Source: Ruminobacter sp964520475 (GTDB lineage Bacteria > Pseudomonadota > Gammaproteobacteria > Enterobacterales > Succinivibrionaceae). From it: 64,000 nucleotides of DNA. The notes under the pieces are model-generated. The model was not told where the DNA came from. It searched no databases and saw only the letters and a program-made list of their open reading frames with translations. Numbering within the stretch: the first letter of the stretch is position 1; the number at the start of each line of letters is the position of its first letter. Of this stretch, positions 42,951 through 51,417 are shown piece after piece. The DNA lies in assembly GCA_964520475.1 (NCBI GenBank), contig CAZFNS010000008.1:1-64000 (forward strand). The letters run 5' to 3'. The translations under genes were made by a program, and so were the position numbers.

Positions 42951-44144
42951 ATGAAAAAGATTACCGTGCTCGGGGCCACCGGCTCAATCGGCGGGAACAC
43001 GCTCGACGTCATCAGGAGGAATCCGGACCGGTACTCCCTTTACGCCGCCTCCTGCCATAAGAACCACGCGGCCATGGCCCGCATAATCCGGGAATTCGCC
43101 CCGGCGGTCGCGGTGGCCACCGACCGGGAGGCCTACGGCAAACTCAGGGAGTTCGCCGCCGCCTCGGGGTGCCGGACCGACATCCTGTTCGGCGAGGAGA
43201 ATCTCTGCGCCGTGGCGGCGAGCGAGGAGTACGACGGGCTGATGTCGGCGATCGTCGGGGCGGCGGGGCTCAAGCCGACCCTGGCCGCGATCTCGCGGGG
43301 CCGGACGGTGTACCTCGCCAACAAGGAATCGCTGGTGATGAGCGGGCACATCCTCATGAACGCCGCCCGCCGCTACAAGGCGGCGATCATCCCCGTCGAC
43401 AGCGAGCACAGCGCCATTTTCCAGTGCCTGCCCGAGCGGGAGCAGCGCCGCGTGGGCCGGTGCGACCTTAAGGGCGCCGGGATCGTCGGGCTGATCCTCA
43501 CGGGCTCGGGCGGCCCCTTCCGGGATCGCGACCCCGCGACCCTGGACGCGGTGACCCCGGCCGAGGCGGTGAGCCACCCGAACTGGAGCATGGGGCGGAA
43601 GATCAGCGTCGACAGCGCGACCATGATGAACAAGGGCCTCGAGTTCATCGAGGCCAGATGGCTCTTCAACGCGGATCCCGCGGACATAAAGATCGTCGTC
43701 CACCCGGAATCGGTGATCCATTCGATGGTGCGCTACGCCGACGGCGCCGTCCTGGCCCAGCTGGGCGCGCCCGACATGCGCACCCCCATCGCGCGGGCCC
43801 TCGCGTACCCCGACCGGATCGACGGCGGCGCGCCCGCCCTGGATTTCGCCGCCGCGGGTCCCCTCACGTTCCGGGAGCCGGATTTCGCCCGCTACCCGTG
43901 CCTCGGCCTCGCGATCGAGGCGTGCCGCGTCTCGCAGGCCGTGACCACGGCGCTCAACGCCGCCAACGAGGTGGCGGTCGGGGCGTTCCTGGACGGAAAG
44001 ATAAAGTTCACCGACATCTACCGGGTCTGCGCGAAGGTCGCGCCCGGCTTCGCGGCCGCCGGCGTGCCGGATCTCGAGTCGGTGCTCGAGGTCGACGCCC
44101 AGGCGCGGGCCCGGGCCTTCGGCGAGCTGTCCCTGCTCGCCTGA
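42951..44144 (+). CDS. dxr: 1-deoxy-D-xylulose 5-phosphate reductoisomerase
   Basis: The second MEP-pathway enzyme, target of fosmidomycin. The 397-residue product has the NADPH site VLGATGSIGGNTLDV at the start, NKESLVMSG, VDSEHSAIFQ with metal-binding residues, the flexible flap ASHPNWSMG-like VSHPNWSMGRKISVDSA, and MMNKGLE. It follows cdsA by 6 bp. Confidence 0.97.
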   Translation: MKKITVLGATGSIGGNTLDVIRRNPDRYSLYAASCHKNHAAMARIIREFAPAVAVATDREAYGKLREFAAASGCRTDILFGEENLCAVAASEEYDGLMSAIVGAAGLKPTLAAISRGRTVYLANKESLVMSGHILMNAARRYKAAIIPVDSEHSAIFQCLPEREQRRVGRCDLKGAGIVGLILTGSGGPFRDRDPATLDAVTPAEAVSHPNWSMGRKISVDSATMMNKGLEFIEARWLFNADPADIKIVVHPESVIHSMVRYADGAVLAQLGAPDMRTPIARALAYPDRIDGGAPALDFAAAGPLTFREPDFARYPCLGLAIEACRVSQAVTTALNAANEVAVGAFLDGKIKFTDIYRVCAKVAPGFAAAGVPDLESVLEVDAQARARAFGELSLLA

Positions 44145-44158
44145 CGGGAGCGCGGCGC

Positions 44159-45547
44159 ATGATGATTCTGACGAGCGTTTTTTATTTCGCGGTGGCGCTG
44201 GGCGTGCTGATCGCCATCCACGAGGCCGGCCATTTCGCCGCGGCCCGGATGTGCGGCGTTTACGTGGAGCGCTTCGCCCTGGGCTTCGGGCCGCGCCTGT
44301 GCTCCTTCCGGGACCGGCGGGGCACGGAGTACGCGCTGTGCGCCTTTCCCCTGGGCGGCTACGTCAAGATGTACGGCGAGAACCCGGCGGACGAGGCGGA
44401 GGCGGCGCGGCTCGCGGCTCTGCCGCGGTACCGGGACGGGTCGTTCGCCGGCAAAAAGGTCTGGCAGCGCTTCCTGATCGTGTTCGCGGGGCCCTTCTGC
44501 AACATCCTGCTGGCGTGGGGCCTGTACAGCGCCGCCTTCGTCGCCGGGGTGGACGATTTCAAACCGGCGGCCGAGCTCACCGACGCAACCGGCGCGGCCG
44601 CCCGGGCGGGCTTTGCGGACGGCGATCTGATCGTCTCGGTCGGCGGCGTCGCCGTGGCCGACTGGGAGGAGGCCATGTACGAGCTCGTCGGCCACACCGG
44701 CGAGAGCGCCGTGAGCGTGGCCGTCCGGGGCGGTCTCGGCGCGGGGCCGGAAAGGAACCTGTCGCTCGATCTCTCGGGGTGGAACATCGACCCGCGCGAG
44801 ACGGACATCCTCGGCCAGCTGGGGATCGAGCCGCTCAGGTACCGGATCGGCGACGTCGTCAGCTTCGTGGCCGGCGGATCCGCCGCGGAGAAAGCCGGGC
44901 TCAGGAAGGGCGACCGGATCCTGGGATTCGGCGGCGGCCCCTGGACCGCCTGGAAAGAATTCGCCGCGGCGATCCGCGCGAGCCCGGGCCGGGGGATCGC
45001 CCTGCGGGTCGAAAGGGACGGGGCCGAGCTCGGCCTCACGCTGACCCCCGCCGAAAAAAGGAATCCCGACACCGGCGAGATCACCGGCTTCGCGGGCATC
45101 TCCCCCGAGGGCAGCGTCGTGGAGGAGGTCTTTTTCACGCGGACCTACCCCTTCGGCGAGGCGCTGCTCAGGGGCGCGGGCAAAACCGTCCGCATGAGCG
45201 CGGTCACCCTGCAGATCATCGGGAAGTTCTGCACGGGCGACATCTCGGTGAAGAACGTGTCGGGTCCCATCGGCATCGCCAAGGGCGCGGGCATCACCGC
45301 GAGCCTGGGGTTCGTGTATTTTCTGGGGTTCCTCGCGCTCATCAGCGTGAACCTCGGGATCCTCAACCTGATGCCGGTGCCTTTCCTGGACGGCGGCCAC
45401 CTGTTTTTTTACGCGGTCGAGGCGATCCGCGGCCGCCCCCTGAGCGAGGCGGTGATAGGCCGGCTCACGTACGCGGGCATGTTCCTGCTGCTCGGGCTGA
45501 TGGTTCTGGCCGTGTTCAACGACCTGTACTACGGCCTGAGGCCCTGA
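44159..45547 (+). CDS. rseP: Site-2 intramembrane protease RseP
   Basis: Cleaves the anti-sigma factor RseA and signal-peptide remnants, releasing sigma-E. The 462-residue protein has the zinc motif HEAGH at residues 21-25 in the first helix, two periplasmic PDZ domains (about 115-190 and 205-290), and the second catalytic motif MPVPFLDGGH near residue 405. Either of two adjacent ATGs (44159, 44162) can start; GGGAG lies upstream. It sits directly before bamA, linking it to envelope stress control. Confidence 0.96.
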   Translation: MMILTSVFYFAVALGVLIAIHEAGHFAAARMCGVYVERFALGFGPRLCSFRDRRGTEYALCAFPLGGYVKMYGENPADEAEAARLAALPRYRDGSFAGKKVWQRFLIVFAGPFCNILLAWGLYSAAFVAGVDDFKPAAELTDATGAAARAGFADGDLIVSVGGVAVADWEEAMYELVGHTGESAVSVAVRGGLGAGPERNLSLDLSGWNIDPRETDILGQLGIEPLRYRIGDVVSFVAGGSAAEKAGLRKGDRILGFGGGPWTAWKEFAAAIRASPGRGIALRVERDGAELGLTLTPAEKRNPDTGEITGFAGISPEGSVVEEVFFTRTYPFGEALLRGAGKTVRMSAVTLQIIGKFCTGDISVKNVSGPIGIAKGAGITASLGFVYFLGFLALISVNLGILNLMPVPFLDGGHLFFYAVEAIRGRPLSEAVIGRLTYAGMFLLLGLMVLAVFNDLYYGLRP

Positions 45548-45604
45548 GGCCGCGGCCGGGAGTGGAATAACAACAGCTAGATATGGTAACGAAGATTGTC
45601 AAAA

Positions 45605-48100
45605 ATGTCTGATTCATGTTTTAAACGGGGACTGCTGGCGGCCTGCGCGGCGGGCGCGCTCGTCCTCGCCGGCCCGTCCTCCGCCGCGGCGGAGCCGTCC
45701 GGAACGGCGGAACCCGGGCCGGCGCGCGAGGGGCAGGCCGGGCCCGCGCCGTCAATCAGGATTACCGATATCCGGGTGCGGGGCCTGTACCGCGTCACCA
45801 AGGGCGCCGTGCTGCTCGCGATGCCGGTCCAGGTCGGGGACACGGTGACCAGGGACGACATTTCGCAGTCCCTCAAAAAGATCTACGCGACGCATAACTT
45901 CGACGAGGTCGAGGCGTACATCGACGAGAACGGCGTGCTCACCGTCGGGGTGAAGGAGCGGCCGACCATCGTCAACATCACCTGCGCGGGCAACGACGCC
46001 ATCAAGACCGACCAGATCACCGAGATCATCACCATGCAGGGGGTCAAGGTCGGCGAGACCCTGAACGTCATCAAACTGAAGGAGCTGGAGGCGTCCCTCG
46101 AGGACTACTACCACAGCATGGGCCGCTACCAGGCGAAGGTGAGCACCATCCTGGTGTACCTGCCGCGCAACCGCGTGGACGTGAAGTTCAACTTCACGGA
46201 GGGCGTCAGCGCCAAGATCGAGCAGATCAACATCGTGGGCAACCGGGTCTTCCCCGAGGAGAAGCTCATCGGCCAGTTCGAGCTCCGCGACTCGGTGCCG
46301 TGGTGGAACTTCCTGGCCAGCCGCAACTTCCAGAGCCAGAAATTCAACGGCGACATGGAAACGCTCCGCTCGTACTACATGAACCGCGGCTACGTGCGCT
46401 TCAACATCGACTCGACCCGCGTGGAAATCACCCCGGACCGCAAAAGCGTCTACGTGAGCGTGGCCGTCAGCGAGGGCGAGCAGTACAAGATGAACGAGTT
46501 CCGCGTCGTGGGCGAGACGTACGGGCGCACCGACGAAATGCAGCGGATCATCCCGCTGCGCAAAGGGGACATCTACAGCGCGGCCCAGGTGACCCACGCC
46601 GAGGAGGTCCTCGCGAACTACATGGGCAAATTCGGCTACGCCTACACCAAAGTCAGGGGGGTCTCGGTGATCGACGACGAGAACCGCCTGGTCGACATCA
46701 ATTTCCAGGTCGAGCCCGGCCGGAGGATCTACGTCACCGACGTGAAGATCACCGGCAACACCGTCACCACCGACGAGGTGGTCCGCCGCGAGATCAGGCA
46801 GATGGACGGCACCTGGCTGTCGAACGAGGCCATCTCCACCTCCAAGACGAGGCTCGACCAGCTCGGCTTTTTCGAAACCGTCGAGATCGAGCCGAAGAAG
46901 ACCGGCCCCGATCCCGACACCGTGGAAGTGGTGACCACCGTCAAGGAGCGGCCCACGGGGTCGATCAAGGCGGGCGTGGGCTTCGGCACCCAGACCGGCA
47001 TCACCCTGGACGGCGAGATCTCCCAGAGCAACTTCATGGGCTACGGCGGCAAGATCTCCCTGGCCATGAACACCAACAAGTACGACCGCAAGGTCGAGCT
47101 CACCTACGAGGAGCCCTACTTCACCGTGGACGGCATTTCCCTCGGCGGCAACGTCTTCTACGAGAAATTCGAGGCGGGCGACGCCAACCTGGTCGACTAC
47201 ACCAACCGGCGCTGGGGCGTGGGGGCGAACATCGGCTATCCCCTCGACGAGCACAATTTCATCAGATACGGCGTGACGTACGTGAACAACGAGCTGTCCC
47301 AGACCAACTCGTTCATCCAGATCCAGAAATTCTGGGACATGTACCAGGAGGACGAGGACGACAACAAGATCGTTTTCCAGAACTGGGTGGGCAGCATCAC
47401 CTTCACGCGCAACTGGCTGGACCGGGCCGTGTTCCCGACCGAGGGCAACAAGCAGTGGGCGGGCCTGTCCGTGACCGTCCCGGGCTCCGACACCAAGTAC
47501 TACAAGATCCGCGCCGAAACGACCCACTTCTGGCCGATCGACCGGGAGCGCCGGTTCATCGTGAACCTGCGCGGCAAGGCGGGCTACGGCAACGGCTACG
47601 GAACCAAGAACGGGGTCGACCAGGTGCTGCCGTTCTTCGAGAACTTCTACCTCGGCGGCGACGAGTGGCTGCGCGGCTTCAGGTACAACTCCGTGGGCCC
47701 GCGGGCGCTGTACGACTACACCATGCTCGGCAACAACGGCGTGATCGCCACCCGGGACGTCGTCGGCGGCAACGCGATCGTCACGGGGAGCCTCCAGCTG
47801 GTCGTCCCGACCCCGTTCGCCTCGGAGGGCTACGACACCAAGGTCAGAACCACGCTGTTCGTGGACGCGGGCTCGCTGTGGGACACCACGTACGACGAGT
47901 CGTACGTGAAGCAGTGCCTCGGCAACTGCGACTACCTGTACGACTTCTCCGATCCCAAAAAGATCCGGGCGTCCTACGGGGCGAGCGTGATCTGGATGTC
48001 GCCGGTGGGCCCGGTGGGCTTCACCCTGGCCGGACCGCTCAAAAAGCTCGACGGCGACCGGACGGAGTTCTTCAGCTTCACGCTCGGCCGGACGTTCTGA
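45605..48100 (+). CDS. bamA: Outer-membrane protein assembly factor BamA
   Basis: The core of the BAM complex that inserts beta-barrel proteins. The 831-residue precursor has a signal peptide (cleavage near residues 28-30, after AAA), five POTRA domains (about 50-430) and a 16-strand barrel. The barrel carries the lid-loop motif near residue 690 and ends in FSFTLGRTF, with the terminal aromatic of outer-membrane proteins. ATG 45605 is preferred to an in-frame TTG at 45596. It lies between rseP and skp, the standard order. Confidence 0.96.
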   Translation: MSDSCFKRGLLAACAAGALVLAGPSSAAAEPSGTAEPGPAREGQAGPAPSIRITDIRVRGLYRVTKGAVLLAMPVQVGDTVTRDDISQSLKKIYATHNFDEVEAYIDENGVLTVGVKERPTIVNITCAGNDAIKTDQITEIITMQGVKVGETLNVIKLKELEASLEDYYHSMGRYQAKVSTILVYLPRNRVDVKFNFTEGVSAKIEQINIVGNRVFPEEKLIGQFELRDSVPWWNFLASRNFQSQKFNGDMETLRSYYMNRGYVRFNIDSTRVEITPDRKSVYVSVAVSEGEQYKMNEFRVVGETYGRTDEMQRIIPLRKGDIYSAAQVTHAEEVLANYMGKFGYAYTKVRGVSVIDDENRLVDINFQVEPGRRIYVTDVKITGNTVTTDEVVRREIRQMDGTWLSNEAISTSKTRLDQLGFFETVEIEPKKTGPDPDTVEVVTTVKERPTGSIKAGVGFGTQTGITLDGEISQSNFMGYGGKISLAMNTNKYDRKVELTYEEPYFTVDGISLGGNVFYEKFEAGDANLVDYTNRRWGVGANIGYPLDEHNFIRYGVTYVNNELSQTNSFIQIQKFWDMYQEDEDDNKIVFQNWVGSITFTRNWLDRAVFPTEGNKQWAGLSVTVPGSDTKYYKIRAETTHFWPIDRERRFIVNLRGKAGYGNGYGTKNGVDQVLPFFENFYLGGDEWLRGFRYNSVGPRALYDYTMLGNNGVIATRDVVGGNAIVTGSLQLVVPTPFASEGYDTKVRTTLFVDAGSLWDTTYDESYVKQCLGNCDYLYDFSDPKKIRASYGASVIWMSPVGPVGFTLAGPLKKLDGDRTEFFSFTLGRTF

Positions 48101-48212
48101 CGGCGGGGGCGGCGGGGCGCCCGCGCCCTCCCGGAAAGGGGGCGGGCCGCCGGCCGGTTCCGCGGCTTTGCCGCATTTTGGAAAAAAAAACACGTTTCGG
48201 CGAATTATTCCG

Positions 48213-48241
48213 TTGATTTTTCGCCGCAACATATATAATAT
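48213..48241 (+). promoter_or_regulatory. Promoter for skp
   Basis: TTGATT (48213-48218), a 17-bp spacer and TAATAT (48236-48241). A near-perfect AT palindrome covers 48228-48246. No sigma-E motif is clear here. The bamA-skp gap (48101-48343) holds no gene. Confidence 0.45.
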
Positions 48242-48343
48242 ATGTGCTTTCGCGCAAGGATTTCACCGGTTCACCCAAGGCACGGCGGCGCGTGTCCCGG
48301 CCGGAGGTGCGCCAAACTTGTCAGGATTCATTTAGGAGAAATT

Positions 48344-48862
48344 ATGTTAAAGTCATTGTCATTACTGGCGCTCGGCGTCTCTCTGGCCTTAGGCGCCGCC
48401 ACGGCCTCCGCCGCCCCGAACGGGCCGGCGGTCATCGCTTCCGTAAACGTGCCGTACATCTACAGCAAGATCCCCCAGGCCAAGGCCGCCGAGGACCGGG
48501 TAAACAAGGCCACGGCCTCCAAGTCGAAGGCCCTCGACAAACTGCACAACGACGGCAGCGTCATCGAGAAGGCCCTCAATGACAGCAAGCTCGCCCCGGA
48601 GGAAAGGACCAAGAAGCAGCGCGAGCTGCAGGTTCTCGAAACCGAGATGCAGGTCAAGTACAGCGAGCTGCGCGAAGAGCAGCAGAAGCTCATGATGAAG
48701 GAGAAGACCGAGATCGACAAGAAGATCCAGAGCGCCATCGACACGGTGGCCAAGCAGAACAACATCGACGCGGTGCTCCGCGCCGAGGTGCTGCTGTACA
48801 TCTCCGACGACGCCATCGACATCTCGGACAAGGTCATCGAGGAAGTCAGCAAGGCCAAGTAG
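48344..48862 (+). CDS. skp: Periplasmic chaperone Skp (OmpH)
   Basis: A trimeric chaperone that carries unfolded outer-membrane proteins across the periplasm to BamA. The 172-residue precursor has a signal peptide ending ATASA near residue 22. The body is an all-helical region with long charged coiled coils (residues 45-145) rich in Lys, Glu and Gln. TTTAGGAGAA precedes the ATG at 48344. It is followed by a strong terminator, unlike the E. coli arrangement where lpxD is co-transcribed. Confidence 0.93.
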   Translation: MLKSLSLLALGVSLALGAATASAAPNGPAVIASVNVPYIYSKIPQAKAAEDRVNKATASKSKALDKLHNDGSVIEKALNDSKLAPEERTKKQRELQVLETEMQVKYSELREEQQKLMMKEKTEIDKKIQSAIDTVAKQNNIDAVLRAEVLLYISDDAIDISDKVIEEVSKAK

Positions 48863-48892
48863 CCGTTTCCGGATCCGTCCGGCACGAACGCG

Positions 48893-48927
48893 CCCGTCCG
48901 GGGAAACCCGGGCGGGTCTTTTTTTTT
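48893..48927 (+). terminator. Terminator after skp
   Basis: CCCGTCCGGG / CCCGGGCGGG, a 10-bp stem with a GAAA tetraloop and one wobble pair, then a T-rich tract to 48927. Confidence 0.9.
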
Positions 48928-49012
48928 CGGGGGCGGGGGACCGCCGGGCGGCCCGGTCCGCCCGGCCGCGGCGCGTCCCCCGCAATAACCGGGAGTTTTT
49001 CCGGCCGGGTTG

Positions 49013-49021
49013 TGGTAAAAT
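49013..49021 (+). promoter_or_regulatory. Promoter for lpxD
   Basis: TGGTAAAAT, an extended -10. A perfect 11-bp hairpin (49030-49040 / 49049-49059, 8-nt loop) begins at about the predicted transcript start. Confidence 0.5.
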
Positions 49022-49106
49022 TTTATATGCGCCGGCCGCGCCCCGGGACGCGGCCGGCGGGTTCCCGGTGTTTTTGAGCGGTATCTTTAGGTGAGGTGTT
49101 GAACAG

Positions 49107-50138
49107 ATGAAGATTTCTGAAATTGCCCAGACGGTTGGCGGAAAAGTCGAGGGGGACGGAGACAAGGAGGTCTTTAAGGTGGCCAACCTGGCCTCGGCGG
49201 GGCCGGACGAGATAAGTTTCCTGTCCGATGAGAAAATGCACAAATACCTGAAGGACACCAAGGCCGGGGCGGTAATCGTCCGCGAGGACGCGGCGGATCC
49301 GGCGCTCGGCCTGAACTACATCACCGTCGGCGATCCGTATCTCGCCTTCGCCAAGGCCGCCCGGATCTTCGACACCACGCCGCGCAGCGCCGACGGCATC
49401 CACCCGAGCGCGGTGATCGACCCCGCGGCGACGGTCGAGCCCGGCGCCTCCGTCGGGGCGAACGCCGTGATCGAGGCCGGGGCCCGCGTGTGCTCGGGGG
49501 CGCAGATCGGCCCGAACTGCTTCGTCGGCCGGAACGCCGTGATCGGCCGCGACACCAAACTCTGGGCCAACGTGAGCATTTACCACGACTGCGTGGTCGG
49601 CGAGCGCTGCCTGTTCCAGTCCGGCGCGGTCATCGGCTCGGACGGCTTCGGCTACGCCAACGAGCGCGGCCGCTGGATCAAGATCCCCCAGGTCGGCCGG
49701 GTGGTCATCGGCAACGACGTGGAAATCGGCGCCTCCACCACCATAGACAGGGGCGCAATAGATGACACAGTCATAGAAGATAATGTTATAATAGACAATC
49801 AGGTGCAGGTTGCGCACAACGACAGGATCGGCTACGGCACGGCGATCGCCGGGGCCACGGTGATCGCCGGGAGCGTCACCATCGGCAAATACTGCATTAT
49901 CGGCGGCACTTCCGTGTTTAACGGCCACATCACCATATGCGACGGCGTCCACATCCTCGGACAGGTCGGTTCAAACATAAAGAAGCCCGGCAAGTACCAG
50001 TCGTTCCTGCCGGTACAGGAGGCTTCGACCTGGTTCAGAACACAGGCCCGCATGTACCAGATAGAAAAGATCTACAGGAGGCTGCTCGACACGGAGAACA
50101 GACTGGCTCAGATCGAAGGCAAGCAAAGTAAGGAATAA
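49107..50138 (+). CDS. lpxD: UDP-3-O-(3-hydroxyacyl)glucosamine N-acyltransferase
   Basis: Adds the second 3-hydroxyacyl chain in lipid A synthesis. The 343-residue product has the N-terminal uridine-binding domain, a left-handed beta-helix of hexapeptide repeats, and a C-terminal helical extension. The catalytic His lies in NQVQVAHND, and the second conserved His is in NGHITICD. The loop after it reads HILGQVGSNIKKPG, two residues shorter than the E. coli GMGMVMRPITEPG region, which carries the Met290 acyl ruler. Acyl-chain choice may therefore differ. It starts the lpxD-fabZ-lpxA-lpxB run. Confidence 0.95.
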   Translation: MKISEIAQTVGGKVEGDGDKEVFKVANLASAGPDEISFLSDEKMHKYLKDTKAGAVIVREDAADPALGLNYITVGDPYLAFAKAARIFDTTPRSADGIHPSAVIDPAATVEPGASVGANAVIEAGARVCSGAQIGPNCFVGRNAVIGRDTKLWANVSIYHDCVVGERCLFQSGAVIGSDGFGYANERGRWIKIPQVGRVVIGNDVEIGASTTIDRGAIDDTVIEDNVIIDNQVQVAHNDRIGYGTAIAGATVIAGSVTIGKYCIIGGTSVFNGHITICDGVHILGQVGSNIKKPGKYQSFLPVQEASTWFRTQARMYQIEKIYRRLLDTENRLAQIEGKQSKE

Positions 50139-50141
50139 AAA

Positions 50142-50603
50142 TTGAGCACTATGAACAACGAATTAGACATTCAGAGGATTCTGAATCTTCTGCCGCACCG
50201 TTACCCGTTCCTCTTGGTGGACAGGGTTCTGGAGTACTGCACCGAAGGGGAGCACAAGACCCTGAGGGGCCTCAAGAACGTGTCGTTCAACGAGCCGTTC
50301 TTCCAGGGCCACTTCCCGGGCAAGCCCGTTTTCCCGGGCGTGCTGATCCTCGAGGCCATGGCCCAGGCCACGGGCATCCTCGCCTTCACCATGCAGGGCA
50401 AGCCGCAGCAGGACGAGCTCTACTATTTCGCCTCGATCGACAACGCCAGGTTCAAGCATCCGGTCGTCCCGGGCGATCAGCTGATCCTCGAAGTCGAGTT
50501 CCTCAAGGAGAGACGCGGCATCGCCAAGTTTACCGGCGTCGCCTCGGTGGACGGCGAGGAGGTGTGCTCCGCCGATCTGATGTGCGCGAAGCGCAAGGGC
50601 TGA
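50142..50603 (+). CDS. fabZ: 3-hydroxyacyl-ACP dehydratase FabZ
   Basis: Dehydrates 3-hydroxyacyl-ACP in fatty acid elongation and competes with LpxA/LpxD for the same substrate. The 153-residue hot-dog protein has LLPHRYPFLLVDRV with the catalytic His, and FPGKPVFPGVLILEAMAQ-type motif with the catalytic Glu. A TTG start at 50142 is chosen: AAGGAA lies six bases upstream, and the resulting N-terminus aligns residue for residue with E. coli FabZ. ATG 50151 is the alternative but is 15 bases from the ribosome site. Confidence 0.95.
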   Translation: MSTMNNELDIQRILNLLPHRYPFLLVDRVLEYCTEGEHKTLRGLKNVSFNEPFFQGHFPGKPVFPGVLILEAMAQATGILAFTMQGKPQQDELYYFASIDNARFKHPVVPGDQLILEVEFLKERRGIAKFTGVASVDGEEVCSADLMCAKRKG

Positions 50604-50628
50604 TTTTTTTCCACGGGAGCAGGCAGAC

Positions 50629-51417
50629 ATGATCGATAAAACCGCAGTTATACATTCCACCGCCATCGTCAGCGAAGACGCCGTGATCGGCCCGGGCGTA
50701 ACCGTCGGCCCGTGGACGGTCATCGGGCCGGAAGCCGAGATCGGGGAAGGCACGACCATCGCCTCCCACTGCGTCATCAAAGGCCCGTCCAAGATCGGCC
50801 GGCGCAACCGGCTGTTCCAGTTCGTGACCGTCGGCGAGGACTGCCAGGACAAGAAGTACGCCGGCGAGAGGACCTATCTGGAACTCGGCGACGACAACGT
50901 GATCCGCGAGCACTGCACGCTGCACCGCGGAACCGTCCAGGATCATTGCCTGACCAAAATCGGCAGCCGCAACCTGTTCATGGTCAACGTGCACGTCGCC
51001 CACGACTGCGTAATCGGCGACGACTGCATCTTCGCCAACAACGCCACGCTCGCCGGCCACGTGCACATCGGCAACTGGGTGATATTCGGGGGGCTCGCCG
51101 CCATCCACCAGTTCGGGCGCGTGGGCGACCACGCCTTCATCGGCGGCATGAGCGGCCTCAACAAGGACGTGCCGCCGTTCGTCATGGCCGCCGGCCATTA
51201 CGCCAAGCCGTTCGGCATCAACAAGGAAGGCCTCCACCGCCGCGGCTTCAGCTCCGAGGCGATCACCGTCATCCGCCGGGCCTACATGATCGTCTACAAC
51301 GACAGCAAAACCGTCGAGGAGGCCGTCGAAAAGCTTGAGCCTCTCAAGGAGCAGGAACCTTCAGTCGGGCTGATGATAGACTTTCTGAAGGAAAGCACCC
51401 GTGGCATCTGTCGCTGA
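50629..51417 (+). CDS. lpxA: UDP-N-acetylglucosamine O-acyltransferase LpxA
   Basis: The first step of lipid A synthesis. The 262-residue hexapeptide-repeat protein has the catalytic His in NVHVAHDC near residue 125 and ends with the helical PFGINKEGLHRRGF domain. The hydrocarbon-ruler position corresponding to E. coli Gly173 is also Gly (HAFIGGMSG), suggesting a 14-carbon 3-hydroxyacyl preference. Its end overlaps lpxB by 17 bp. Confidence 0.96.
   Translation: MIDKTAVIHSTAIVSEDAVIGPGVTVGPWTVIGPEAEIGEGTTIASHCVIKGPSKIGRRNRLFQFVTVGEDCQDKKYAGERTYLELGDDNVIREHCTLHRGTVQDHCLTKIGSRNLFMVNVHVAHDCVIGDDCIFANNATLAGHVHIGNWVIFGGLAAIHQFGRVGDHAFIGGMSGLNKDVPPFVMAAGHYAKPFGINKEGLHRRGFSSEAITVIRRAYMIVYNDSKTVEEAVEKLEPLKEQEPSVGLMIDFLKESTRGICR

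Noticed and set aside
45548..45604. Sigma-E promoter before bamA
   Set aside because: GGAATAA is present, but there is no TCTAA/TCTGA at the right distance.
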